Source: Cymodocea nodosa (lineage: Eukaryota; Streptophyta; Magnoliopsida; Alismatales; Cymodoceaceae). From it: a stretch of DNA of 64,000 bases. The notes beneath the pieces were generated by a model. It had not been told where the DNA came from. It worked only from the letters and a program-made list of their open reading frames with translations, and did no database searches. The DNA lies in the NCBI GenBank assembly GCA_036874045.1, contig CM072336.1, positions 4,174,001 through 4,238,000 on the forward strand. Reading direction: 5' to 3'. Of the stretch, positions 10,371 to 22,700 are shown piece by piece. Every line of letters starts with the position of its first letter. Within the stretch, counting starts at the first letter, position 1. Made by a program: the position numbers and the translations under genes.

Positions 10371-13112
10371 TCATTTGACTCCAAAGACCAGCGCTCCTGC
10401 AGGGTATATATAGATATATATATATATATATATCAAACCTATTTTAATTAATTAATTACTTAGGAGGAAAAATTCACGATTAGGCATGGATTAGAAACAC
10501 ATAACCAGCAGTTGTTGCAGTTGTATGATAAATACTAGGAAGTAAGTATTTGAAGATGCGTGGTATTCAAAGCTCTGCTCACCAAGTGTTGGCATCAAGA
10601 CCCCAATTGCCCCAATCCCCACAGCTTTAAGCAGCAGGCCGGTCTTAACCATGTCCTTGATGCCTATCCGACCGGTGGCGATGCCGACGATATTGGAGGG
10701 CGTTCCGGTCGGCAACAAGTAGGCGAACTCGGCGCCGATGGCCCCTGGGACCACGAGGAGAAGCGGGTGCGTGCCAACGGTATTCGCGAGCTCCATGAGG
10801 ATGGGCTCCACCAGGGTGCCGGTCGCGTTGTCGGACGCGAACTCGGTGATGACGCTGCTCACCAGGCTGACGAGCGGCGCCACCATGAGAGACGGGACGG
10901 CCTGGAGGAAGCCGAGGCTTGCGGACAGCTGCTCGACGAGGCCACTGGAGCGGACGCCGTCGGCGATGGCGAAACCGGCGCCCAGTAGGAGGACGACGTT
11001 CCACTGCAGCTTCTTGCATTTGTTCCAATCCATCAGCTTCTCCCCTTCTTGCTTCATGTTTGGTATTATGAACAACAGGGTTGCCATCATCACCTGCATG
11101 CATCACGTCGATGTTCTCTTACTCTCTCTCCTTTTTTCTTGCTTGTTTGAGTCTAACTACTTTTTATTGGATCCACTAATTATACAAAAGAAGAATTTTT
11201 TATTATTTAGATTGCACAACCGTTGAAGTAAAATAAATATGAAGCCTGATCCACAGAGGACGTCATATTTCTTAATATAAATAATGACGTAGTTGAAGAG
11301 TATTGGACTCTTTGTAAGGGTTAGTGTAGGTAAAAAAGTAGAGGAAAATAGTTGAAAAAGAAAATAGAGGATTTTTTTTTTTTTTTTTTTTTTCTGATGT
11401 TAGGTGGTAGTAGGAAATAAGAGGCTCATCAACTTAGGGAAATTTTTTTTTCTATGAAGTTTACATAGATAAGTCTTTTTTCATATGTAAAGGTTCAACA
11501 GTCAATAATTTTTTAAAGAAAATTTAATAAATAAACAAATAAAGAAAAGAAAACATAATAAAAGAGAAGAGAATGAAAGTATAAAAATTATTAGTCTTAT
11601 TTATTATCTTAAAAATAAATTTAAAGTATAAAAATTATTTATTTATAATCTATATTCTTTTACTTTCTGAATATATACTAATACCTTCGAATTTTCTAAA
11701 TTTTTTAGATTTTTTTGAACTTTCTAAGTATATATTGACAACGTATTAGACTTTTTTGAACTTTCTAAATATACACTAATAACTTATTTATAATGTGTGC
11801 ATTCTTGGAAAATAAATTGATTTTGAAATTCTACGTACGGTATCTAAAAGAAGATATAACATCCACAATTTTCTTGGAAAGAGGTACACAGGACAATTAA
11901 TGTTGCAATAAATTGATTCCCATTTCTGAACTTACGCAGACGGTTCCATCGCCGACCCTGTCGTGAAATAGAATTCCCCATCCAGGGATGTGGTCCGTCA
12001 GGGTTCGCGTCATCCACAACGCTACGAGTATCTGTGAGTACGCAGGACGATACACACCAATTAATGTGGGTTGTCCTAAAACGGACGGACGTCAATAAGA
12101 TAAAAATCAATTATTAAGCCTCTCTGTTTACATTCTAGTTTCCATCCTATTATATGTAAATAATTGACCTCCACAACAATGTTATGACCGATGACTCACC
12201 CCGAACACAGACAAGATCATCTTCTCCGCAAACGCCATGGGACCTGCAAGCCACGCATACATACGTAAGACGATAAATTTATGGACGGTAGCACGGTTCA
12301 TCACGTTAAATATCAACCATAGGTGTATTATATTTAGATCATGAAAGAAGTTGAGGATTGCACTCAACTGCAGATTAATCTACGGGCAATGATGTCGGGT
12401 TAGATTGATTAAATAAATGTTACTGGATTTGCTTTAATTAGTTACGTGGATGGAGCCGTGGAGGATATCTTACCAAGCAATTCCAGCTCCCTCCTCAAAT
12501 GGTTTCTATCCAAACACGTGGCGAGGACATGGCCCGCGTTCCTTGAGCAGTAGAGCAAACAAAGTGTACCCCAAAGAGCAAGGAACAGCACCAGTGCCAT
12601 CGGGAATCCGAACAAGAACCACGAGGTGAAGCTGATGGAATTCTCGTCCGGGAAGTAAGCCGACCACATACCTGCGGTGATGAGATTCACCCCCGTCCCC
12701 GTGAGCGTCGCGATGCCGCCGATCGACGCCGAGTACATCACCCCGAGCACGATTGCCTTCCCTAACCGGTCCATCTCCGGGTGCGCCGGGAACCGCCGAA
12801 GTATTCCCATCGCCACCGGCATCATCATCACGGCGGCCGCTATGTTATGCATCCAGAAACTGATGAACGTCGTAGTGCCGCAGATCCCCAGTAGCAGTAG
12901 CGCCGGACTAGGAGGCTCCCCGCAGAACACCATAGTTATCTGCATGCGCACACGTACCGGAGAACCCAATTCAATCAGTAATCAAATTTCGAATATACGT
13001 ACGTATATAGTCGAATAATCAAATCAATGAATCAATCGCCTTCGGCACATATGTACATATATCAAATTTCGAATATATCTGTATACATGGTCGCATATAT
13101 ATATAGAGATAG

Positions 13113-13162
<50 letters not shown>

Positions 13163-13589
13163 AATCCATTACCTTTAAAGCCAAGCGCAGATGGATGTTG
13201 TAGTGCTCGACGGCAATGGCGAGGATGAAGCTGCCGAGGACAAGAGCAACGACGTCATTCATGTAGCACTTGGCGACCGATTCGGCGGAGGAGATGCCGA
13301 GGATGGGGAAAAGATAGAAAGGGGCCATGGAGGTGACGGGCACGGGCACGGCCTCGGTGAGCCACCAGACGAAGATCCAAGCGAGCGCGCCGAGCATGTT
13401 CCTCCCTGCGGCCTGGTCGTCGATGTGAACGAAGAGGCAGACGAGGGCGCACGCCACCGGACCCATGGCTACGTAAAGGTCCTTCGTGGACGGGAGCGAC
13501 GCCATGGAGAAGCATTGCCGGTGCGCGAAGGTAGCTGCAGGGCGATGCAGAACTGGAAGGAGAGGGGTTTCGGAATCCATAAATTCCAT
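10371..13589 (-). CDS. TDT: Tonoplast dicarboxylate transporter (TDT; SLC13/DASS family), complete, six exons
   Basis: TDT moves malate and related dicarboxylates across the vacuolar membrane and is important for cellular pH and malate storage. Exons, in order of translation, are 13173-13589, 12474-12939, 12200-12243, 11936-12031, 10583-11093 and 10371-10396. All junctions are GT-AG and the phases join to 519 codons plus a TGA, close to the usual length of about 540. Landmarks are [14 protein letters not shown] in exon 1, [15 protein letters not shown] (residues 168-182), TGTGVN in exon 2, and [19 protein letters not shown] (459-476), the family signature. The hydrophobic pattern suits a protein of about 11 membrane segments. 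Exon 3 (44 bp) and exon 6 (26 bp) are very short. Exon 6 gives the ending LGALVFGVK, which fits the family. The second substrate/cation motif reads SDN (428-430), where SN is usual. The ATG at 13589 is chosen because the frame opens there; a start at Met4 is also possible. Confidence 0.93.
11094..11935 (-). other. TDT intron 4
   Basis: This 842-bp intron is the longest of the gene. It contains a poly-T run of about 24 bases at 11370-11393 and AT-rich sequence with repeated words of the TTTTTGAACTTTCTAA type near 11710-11770. No element was identified in it. Confidence 0.75.
13096..13159 (+). repeat. Compound microsatellite (TA)n-(GATA)n-(GA)n in TDT intron 1
   Basis: A short TA run passes into about seven GATA units and then about fourteen GA units. 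It lies only about 14 bases inside the donor of intron 1 of the minus-strand TDT gene, so it is read as a CT-rich tract just after the splice site. Confidence 0.9.
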
Positions 13590-15368
13590 TGTATAGGATT
13601 TATGGGCCTGCCTGAACGATCCGGACTGGATATGTGTTTCCGAAAGGATTATAGGAGTATTGTTATCTTAACATCGCCAAATCGACTGATAATTAATGAC
13701 AAAGAGTGTGGTATTTATTTTGCAGTGCCCAGGTCTGGATAAATATGTTGAGTCACCACTCACCAGCGATGGCATGATATCACGTCTCATGCGCATGTCC
13801 CAATCCCTCTTGAGCTGACCCTGACCTATCCTTTTTTTTCCTAAAAAAAATTACAGTGTTTATGTATTTTCAAATGTTTGGAATTAATTTTTGGAAATAT
13901 TATATTTTACCCGGTTAGAATTTTGGAATTTTTAATTTTTCCGTCTCATTTAATTTTGTAAAAGAGAAATATCATCTTTGACGCCACAGCTGTATATTAC
14001 AGTGAAGATAGATAGATAGCATCAAGAGGATAATTGAGCAAGAGCACTTTTGCTCAAAAAAGAAAATTAATGTTACGATAATCGAACATCATAATTATTC
14101 ATTTCTACGTAACCTATATATTATTTATTTTCTCTAATTAACATTCGGGTCATTTTTAGTTAATATTTACTTACGTCGCTTCCAAAATTGACGACGAAGG
14201 TATATTCATCCACCCGGGAAATTAAATCTCATAATTTTAGATTAAGATCAATACGTGGAAATGAGACAGCGAAGGAAGGAAGATAACGGGAAATTCCATT
14301 TATAGAATTCCAATCAATCTTCTTAGTTTTTTTTTATCTATTCCATCATAATGGGAGTGCTTTGTTTTTTAAACATATGTTGATCGATTGTATGATCCTC
14401 TTGTAGATGAATTCTATTTGATGATCATAATCAACGATGTTCGATTTCTTGATTTTTTTTTCTTTGTTAGAGTGCGCAGATCGACAAGTGCAAATTTAGA
14501 TTGAGGAGCTTAACAATTAGATTAGAATTCTATTGAAGGAACCTCTATATGGTACTCAGAGTGGTTGAAACGAGCAGGGGTCCAAAGGTTTGAAATTTAA
14601 AAATTAAGTTGGCGTGAAATTGTTGCCAATCAACTGTTTGGAAGGCACCAATAACGTCTTACGTCACACAATTATCTTTTTCTTTTCAACCTATTAGACT
14701 ATAGAGAGATTAACAATGTCTTGAGTTCAAATCCTATCGATCATTATCAAAAATTATTTGGAAAACTGAGAACCTACTTGACCCAAGTTTAAAAATATAT
14801 AAAATAAACCTTAAAATCAGAGAAGCATGTCATAAAATATATGTTAGGAGGAAGAGAACTCCACAGATTAATGGCTGGACGAGCACAAAGCGATCGCCGC
14901 AAATTAGCCCGCCAACTAAATCCTGGTTGCGTGTTTTGTATGGTAAGATCGAACATAACTTCTTGTTATGAAGTATACTTTGCAAAGGAAATCATAAACA
15001 TCATTGATTACGATCATTCATCGGAATCAGCATCTGTAGTAGTAGTACTCTGACCGGCAGCCATCAATTTTATGAAAAAATCCCAATACACAAGTTAAAA
15101 GAATGGATATTGAGGCATTCAACAGCATCTGAAGCACAAAGGGAAAAAAAAGATGAGAACCTTAGACAATCAGATCAAAACTTTATATTAATTATCATAG
15201 ACAAATGAATATTGCACAGCAAACGATGTTCATACAACAGATATGGTATGAAAAAAAAATTTTGAAGAAAAATATGCAGCAAATAACTCAAATAACTGAA
15301 CACACCTTGTAGAATTTACGTATCTGACAGATATCGAATTGGAAAAGTGAGCAGGAGCATTTCTTTCT
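13590..15368. other. Spacer between the GDPDL stop and the TDT start
   Basis: This 1.8-kb spacer should contain the GDPDL 3' UTR at its right and the TDT promoter at its left. AAATAAATACC-type TATA-like words lie on the minus strand near 13705-13715, and a TGAGTCA word, a bZIP-type site, lies at about 13750. Both are weak signals. No extra gene is recognised. Confidence 0.4.
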
Positions 15369-16774
15369 CTATTGGACAACAAAAAGAAAGGACACAATCA
15401 GCATGACCAGTGATACCAAGATCGATCTGCCAGGAGGCATCGGACCAGTAGATTCGGTGTTAATAGTGTTTGATTTCAAAGATGGGAATGGTGGTTCTAC
15501 CACATCACCATGCTCCAGTGTTGGCAATGGGGGCGATTTTAGAGGTTCTGCCACCGTATCCGGCATATATGATATCAGAAAACCAGGTGGAATCAGAGGC
15601 AACACGTAATCACCATCATTAGTACAAGTTCTCCCTGCAAAATTGGAAAGAAGATGCTAAATCAAGATGCAGCTTGGTTTGAAGTAAGGCATGTAAAAGT
15701 AGCGACAAGTGTTTTGTAAGCTTTGTTAGTCTCGTTAGAGGAGGCTTTTCTGGGTAAAAAAGGCAGATATCCAAGTGTGGGAGATGTGCATTAAGCCCTA
15801 CCGCATTTAAAAAGGCAATTGTAAACAAGAAAGAAGAAAACATGACAAGAGAAAGCTTACTTTTGTATAGAGCACCACTCCCCGGGAAATCAGTAATTAT
15901 ACCATCCACTCCACCACCTTCAACAAAATTATGGATCTCCACAGTTGGGTCGCTCAAGAAATCCCATGGCATCGACACAAATTCATTTCTCAGGACATAA
16001 ACATACACAGAGAGGTTTCCAGCCTTCAATGTTTTCACAAGTTCAGTGTTATTTGTGATGAAAAGCTCTGATGTGGGAAAAATCAATAATTTTCTGACAG
16101 CAACTGCATCAGCAAAGCTTTTTATAGCCTGGATTGATGAACTATCAGCATTGCCGATCAGTTCATCAACCTCATAGAGACAGTCATATGTGGTCTTTCG
16201 TTTAAATTCAATCAAAACAGAGCTACTTGCGGAATAAATCATAACTTTTGGCATCTTTTTGTTATTGTTATTGTATCCATGATCATCAAGGCTCTTTATA
16301 ACAGAGCCGATAATATCATAGCCAATACTTTCCACAAGAAATACGGCATTCTGCAACAGTAGCAACTACAGTTAAATGAGAACACAAGAAAATGTTGCAT
16401 AAAATTTTAAGAATTGAAGTAACTGGAAAGAAGGTTTTCAATTTTAAAGGTTTCCCACTGTTATGACAAGTGCCAGAAATGATATTCTATTTCTCTTTGT
16501 CAATACAGTTCAATGCAATTTATATATGGATAACAAAAAAATCTAAAAGATGTTGACATAATTAATCCGATGAAATTTTTTGGATAAAAAGTTTTGTAAC
16601 TCAGAGGAGGAATTTAAATGTGAATACTGACCTTGATACTAATTAAAATTCCAGTAGAAGACTTTCCTTTAGCAAATTCCAGAAAATCAGACAATCTCAT
16701 GAAACTTCCAGCATTTTTATAAGCTGGATTCCGAAATAACTGAAAGTCCTTCAAAAAGGGATTCGATATTTGAG
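15369..16774 (-). CDS. GDPDL: GDPDL exons 7-9 (C-terminal part)
   Basis: Exon 7 (16632-16774) codes [17 protein letters not shown], matching the family's short linker in GDPD domain 2. Exon 8 (15861-16350) begins NAVFLVES and runs to [16 protein letters not shown]. Exon 9 (15369-15634) adds a cysteine-containing segment, the proline-rich stretch [17 protein letters not shown] and the hydrophobic C-terminal tail before TAG. The intron phases are 1 into exon 7, 0 into exon 8 and 1 into exon 9. Confidence 0.93.
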
Positions 16775-19700
16775 CTGCAGGAAACAAACAAAAGTGGCAA
16801 ACCATCAAATGTATTATTATCGTTCTCTGAGTGACAATCCCAAATTATTTTGTTATGAAAGGCAATAAATCAAGGTAAGATAGAAGCCATCCAGTGCTTG
16901 TGTGAAAATTCAATTTTCATGATTACCCACAGGTAAGATATGGATGATATTCTAAAAATGAATGGGCTTAGCAATCATATTTTGAGTTGCACAGATATGA
17001 GGGCAAAATGTTTAAAAGAAAAAAATAAGAGGGATGATTTCATTTGTTGGGGTCAACCCCTTATAAATAGAGGTTACATGGCAGATTAGTTGGCACAGAT
17101 TTTCCATTGTGGGACCATTATAGTTATTATTATTTTGATAGTGTCACAGTGGGTAATAGTCCCGCATTGAAATTCTAATAACTCGTCACACAGTGTAACC
17201 CCTGTGATGAACATGAAAAATGATGATTAGGTTATTTCTGGTGACAATCAGGAGTACATAGACAAAACAGTCTTATTAGTTTTTACCAGATATACTAAAT
17301 AAAAAGATATCCAACAAACCAATAATCACAAATAATGAATAATAAACTAATAACACAAACTGTTTCCCTTGAGCTGGATTATACATATTAATCTTCCTAA
17401 ACTTAGTACAAAGACACTAAAAAATTTTGACACACAAGTCTCTTGTGAAGATGTCTACCAGCTCCTCAGAAGATGGGGTACAATTTTGAGATAATATCTC
17501 CTACCACCATGTTTCAAACAAAGTGATAATCTTCTTTAATGTACTTAATACGCACATAAAACCATTAAAGATAAAATTTTTGGTAATGAAGAACTCAGCT
17601 TAATTGTCACAACACATGTCAATCTCAACCAAGAACCCAAGCTCTATCAAAAGTGATTTAGTTTACATCATCTCACACACAATCCAAGTCATGACTAACA
17701 CTCAACCACTATACTAGAATGTGATACAACATTTTATTACTTACTCCAAATGACTAGGTGCCCCCAACCTAGAAAGCCCAAATGGACGTCATATCTCCTC
17801 TATTGTTTGCATATTCTAAATCTGAATAACCCTTAATTCTTAAATGGTCGCTCCTCTTGTAGACAAGACCTCTTCATGGACTCCCTAATACAAGTACTTG
17901 TAAAGCTCCATTGCAATAAAATAATCCAAACATATGAATGAAATAAGAAGACTAACAACAGAAGCAATATCTAGATGAATGACTTTTAGGTAGATCAGTT
18001 TCACAATCAGTTATCCATACTAATCAGTGTCCTCAACCATCTTTGATGTAACATCCTAGAAAAGGGAACTCTACTCAATGGAAGTACTCTCAGACTCATG
18101 ATTTAAAAGCCATATCTCCTATAACAAGTCAAGGCATATTTATTTGATAGACTCATTCTCCTTCTGACATACGCAAACTCATCCTTAGAAAATACTTCAG
18201 TTTTTCCATATCCTAAATGATGAAAATGCATCCTAAAGTATTCCTTAGTGTTCATGATTCTAGCAATTATTATCAAAATAACCAACTAAAATAATAAAAC
18301 CATCCATGATTAATGATTATCCTGTAAGAGACAAGATGATCTACGACACATCTCTAAAATCTATCTAAATAATAGTTGAATTGAACTTGTCAAACAATGA
18401 TTGCAGACTCTAGTTGAGATAATAAATTGTCTTTTTCAGCTAGCACAGCTAGCACACTCTTTTCTCTCTTTAAACAATATACCTAAAAGATTGCTCCATA
18501 AAGACCTTGTCTATAAAGTCACCATAAAGAATTAGAAATAGGGATTAAGGGAGCCAAAAAGTTGTCTCATCTCACTAAATTAAGGGTATTTATACAAGAA
18601 TATTGTAAATGGATCCACACCCATATAACCCAATTACATGTATTTCAATTCTCCCCCTCAAGTTGGAGAATACAAATTGTATATTCCTAGCTTGTTACAA
18701 AATAGAGTAAAAGGCTTAACAAAGAGAGCCTTAGTAAATATATCTGTCAATTGTTGAGAGAATTGAATATAAGTTGTATATATAGTATCATTAAACACAA
18801 GTTGACGAATATAATAACAATCCACTTCAATATATTTGGTTCTTTTATGAAAGACTTTATTACTAGCAATGTAAATTACTGCCTAATTGTCACAATGCAT
18901 GGATATAGGTGTAGAAACATTGATATCCAACTCAATCAAGAAGTTCTTCATCTACACAATTTCCTTGCCAACGTTGGACATTCCTCGATACTTTGATTCA
19001 ATGCTTTTTGCTTCTTGCTCTTCTAGGTGACTAGATTTCCTTCAAAAAAGGTGTAGTATCCATCTATAAACTTTTTATCTACTTTATCTCCTACAACTAG
19101 CATCAGAATATGTCACAACATTGTGATGTTGATAATTTGAGTAGATTAATCACCCCTCCAGACAATTTTTGATATATGCAAGTACCTAGACAATTTTTGA
19201 TATATGCAAGTACCTATAAAGTGGCTTGCTAATGTACTATTCTTGGCTCTTGTATAAATTGACTCAACAATCCAATGACAAAAAAGATATCAGGTTGAGT
19301 CACCATGAGATAAATGAGTTTTCCCACCAATTAACGATATCGTCTAACATCTTCAAATAATTTTGAATTATTGTCCCAAAAAGAAGGGTTTGACTCTATG
19401 GGTATTAGTGCAGGTTTACAACTAAGCATGCCAATTTCTTTCAAGAGATCAAGTGCATACTTTCTCTAAGATAAGACAAGTTTACTTTTAACATAAGCAA
19501 ACTCAATGTCTAAGAAATACCTTGGTTTACCCATATCTATAAGAGCATAATCAACATTGTATGTTTGTGTAAAATCACAAGCAACCAATCTAACTTTGTA
19601 ATGTTCAATAGAACCATCAAGCTTGTACTTGATAGTGTAGACCCCTCTATAGCCAATGATGAAAGTATTAGGTGGCCTAGATACAAGTTCTCATATTCCA

Positions 19701-22700
19701 AGTAGTGCTATATTTCAACATCCATAACATTCTTTTAAGAAGGAAGAATAAGAACTTCCTCGTAATGTCTTGGAATCAATTTAGATATAATAGCAAGAAA
19801 TAATAAGTCATGTGAAACAAAATAGGAAATAAGATGAGTGGTGTAGGAATGGATACATTTATGTAGGGCAATGGGTAAGTCAACCAAGGTAGGATCTACA
19901 TCTTGGGTAGGAGGAGATGGAGCTTCAACAAGCTTCGATGCTAACGAACGACAAATCAGCAAGGATGTTCAACGATCAAAAGGTCAAGAATGACAAACAG
20001 AAGGAAATTGATTCCTAACCCTAATTAGAAGCTCTAATACCAAATTAGAAATAGGGATTAAGGAAGCCAAAAAGTTGTCTCATCTCATTAAATTAAGGGT
20101 ATTTCTACAAGAATATTGTAAATGAAACCATATAAACCAATTGCATGTATTTCAACTGAATGTGTCCATGAAATCTAACCAACATACTTTTCAAAACTCA
20201 TTCATTGCAACAAACAATTGCATGATCTACTTTATTCAATTTGTTAATGTTAAGAGTTGATTAAGGAAAGTGAAAAATTGTCTCTCTTGTGCAAATTACA
20301 AGTACATATATATGGATTCATGAAGGATTAAATGGATCCTCCATTTAACTAAGATCCAGGTGTCACATAAGTTCACACTCTCCCTCAAGCTGAAAGATAT
20401 ATATTTTTCATTCTAAACTTGTTACAAAGATAAAAGAAAACATTATAACTAAGACTTTTTGTAAAGGTGTTAGTTATTTTTTTTGTAGATGGAGTATATA
20501 GTGTGGTAATAACTCTTTTAACCACTAGATTACAAATGTAGTCACAATTAACTTCAATGTATTTAGTTCGTTTATGAAATGTTTCATTCTTTATTATATA
20601 AATAGTTGATTGATTGCCACAATGCATCTGCATAAGGAGTTCAATTGTAACCCAAAGTTTCTCTAGGAGAGACTTCATCTATGCCACCGTAGTTTCCTTC
20701 ATTACCCTATATTTTGCCTCAATAGTTAAGTAGGAGACAACACTCCATTTTTTGTTGCATCACATAATGAGATTTCCACTCACATAAATACAATAATCAA
20801 AGGTGGATTTTTGATCTCCCTTATCTCTAGCATAACCTGAATCAGAAAAGATTTCAACTTTGAGATGACCATTAACACAATATATCAATCCTTTTCTAAG
20901 AGTTCTTTTAATATAAGCCCTTTTCAAATGAACTCATTTGGGATTATGCATAAATTGACTGAGAAATCCAATAGTATAGGTAATATCTGGTCTAGTAACT
21001 GTGAGATATATAAGTTTCTCAACTAAGTGCTTGCATTGATTGGAGTCTTCTAATTGTTCTGAATTTATGTCCTAGAAGGAAGGATTTTGCTTAATAGGAG
21101 TGGATTTTGGTTTGCAACCAAGGTAATCTATCTCCTCAACTAAGTTTAATGCATACTTATGCTGAATTAACACCATTTTACCTTTTGAGTACATGAACTC
21201 AATGCCAAGAAAGTAGTAAGACCGACCCAATTCCTTTATCTGGAATATATTTATAAGTTGTTCTTTGGTTCTTACAATGCTTTTATCATCATTACCTGTA
21301 AGAATGATATTGTCCACATAAACCACTAAAATGACACAACCTCTCGAGTTGTGACGAATGAAAACAAAATTCTCAACTGCACATTTGTGAAAATGACCAA
21401 CAAGCATCACTTGGTTAAGCTTATGAAACTATGCTCTAGGACTTTGTTTTAATCCATAAATAGATTTTCTTAACAAATAAACTTGGTTCTCCCCCTGAGC
21501 AATATATCTCAAAGGTTACTCTATATAAATCTTTCAATGAGATCATTGTATAGAAAAACATTCTTCACATTAAGTTGATGTAAAGATCAATTCTGATGTA
21601 TAGCAACAAAGAGAATGATGCTTGTGAAATTAAGGTGAGCCACTAAAACAAAAGTTTCTTCAAAATCTTTACTATATTCCTAAGTGAATCCATGAGCAAC
21701 AAGGCAAGTATTGTATCTTTCAACAGAGTCATCTAATTTGTATTTGATGATAAAGACCTATTTGCATGACACTAGATTGACATCAATAGGGCTTTCCACC
21801 AACTCCCAAGTACCACAAGATGTCAAGGTTCACATCTCTTCATCCATATTCTCTTTCCAACATGGTAGTTGCAATGCTTTGTAGTAGAAATTGGGAATAT
21901 ACTCAAAGGACACTCAAGTTAAAATTGTGACATGAGATGTTTAAGTGGTCATAGAAAATATAATTGGTTATAGGATGTTGAGTGCAAAATCAAGTACTTT
22001 TTTACAAGGAAATAAGTAGATCATCTTCCCTACTAAAGATGTGATCAGAAGGTATAGGCTACAAAGGTATATCAAGTTCTGAATCAATGGTAGAAAAACC
22101 TTCTTCGAGAACTATAACTGGTGGAGCTTCAAGAACAATAAGTGGTCTACCTCGATAATGATACACTTGTAGAGGACAATTTGTTAGTCTGTTATCATTG
22201 TGATGAGTGTTTTGAAGGAGAATTACATTTGGTATGGGATAAGAAGGGCCTCTAAAGGAGTCAATATTAAAAAAATAAGATTGATCTTCAAAGAATGTAA
22301 CATCAACAAATGTATAGTATTTTTTAGTAGAAGGATGATAACATTTATACCCTTTCTAAGTCCTAGAATACCTCACAAACACATATTTGATAACTCTAGC
22401 AAACAATTTATCTAGTCTAGGGGAGAGATTTTGGACATAAGACACATCCAAAAATCTTAAAAGGAAGAGTAAACAACTTCTTATCTAGACACAATCGTCT
22501 AAGAGGAACTTCCTCTCCCAATGGAGTAGATAACATACAATTAACAAGGTATGCAATAGTAAGCACTACGTTAGATCATAAATATTTTAGAACATTCATA
22601 TGAATAAGAAAAGTTTGAGTAATATCAAAAAAATGATAGTGCTTACATTTAGCAATGTCATTCTTTTGAAAGGTATGATAGCAAGTGATCTGATAAATAA

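Noticed and set aside
10491-10582. Read-through of TDT exon 5 as the true C-terminus
   Set aside because: The tail has no family resemblance, whereas splicing to 10371-10396 gives a conserved-looking ending with correct phase.
10560-11226. Plus-strand open frames over TDT exon 5
   Set aside because: They are antisense shadows of a GC-rich coding exon.
13191-13742. 183-residue plus-strand open frame
   Set aside because: It is the antisense of TDT exon 1 and its upstream region, with no recognisable protein.
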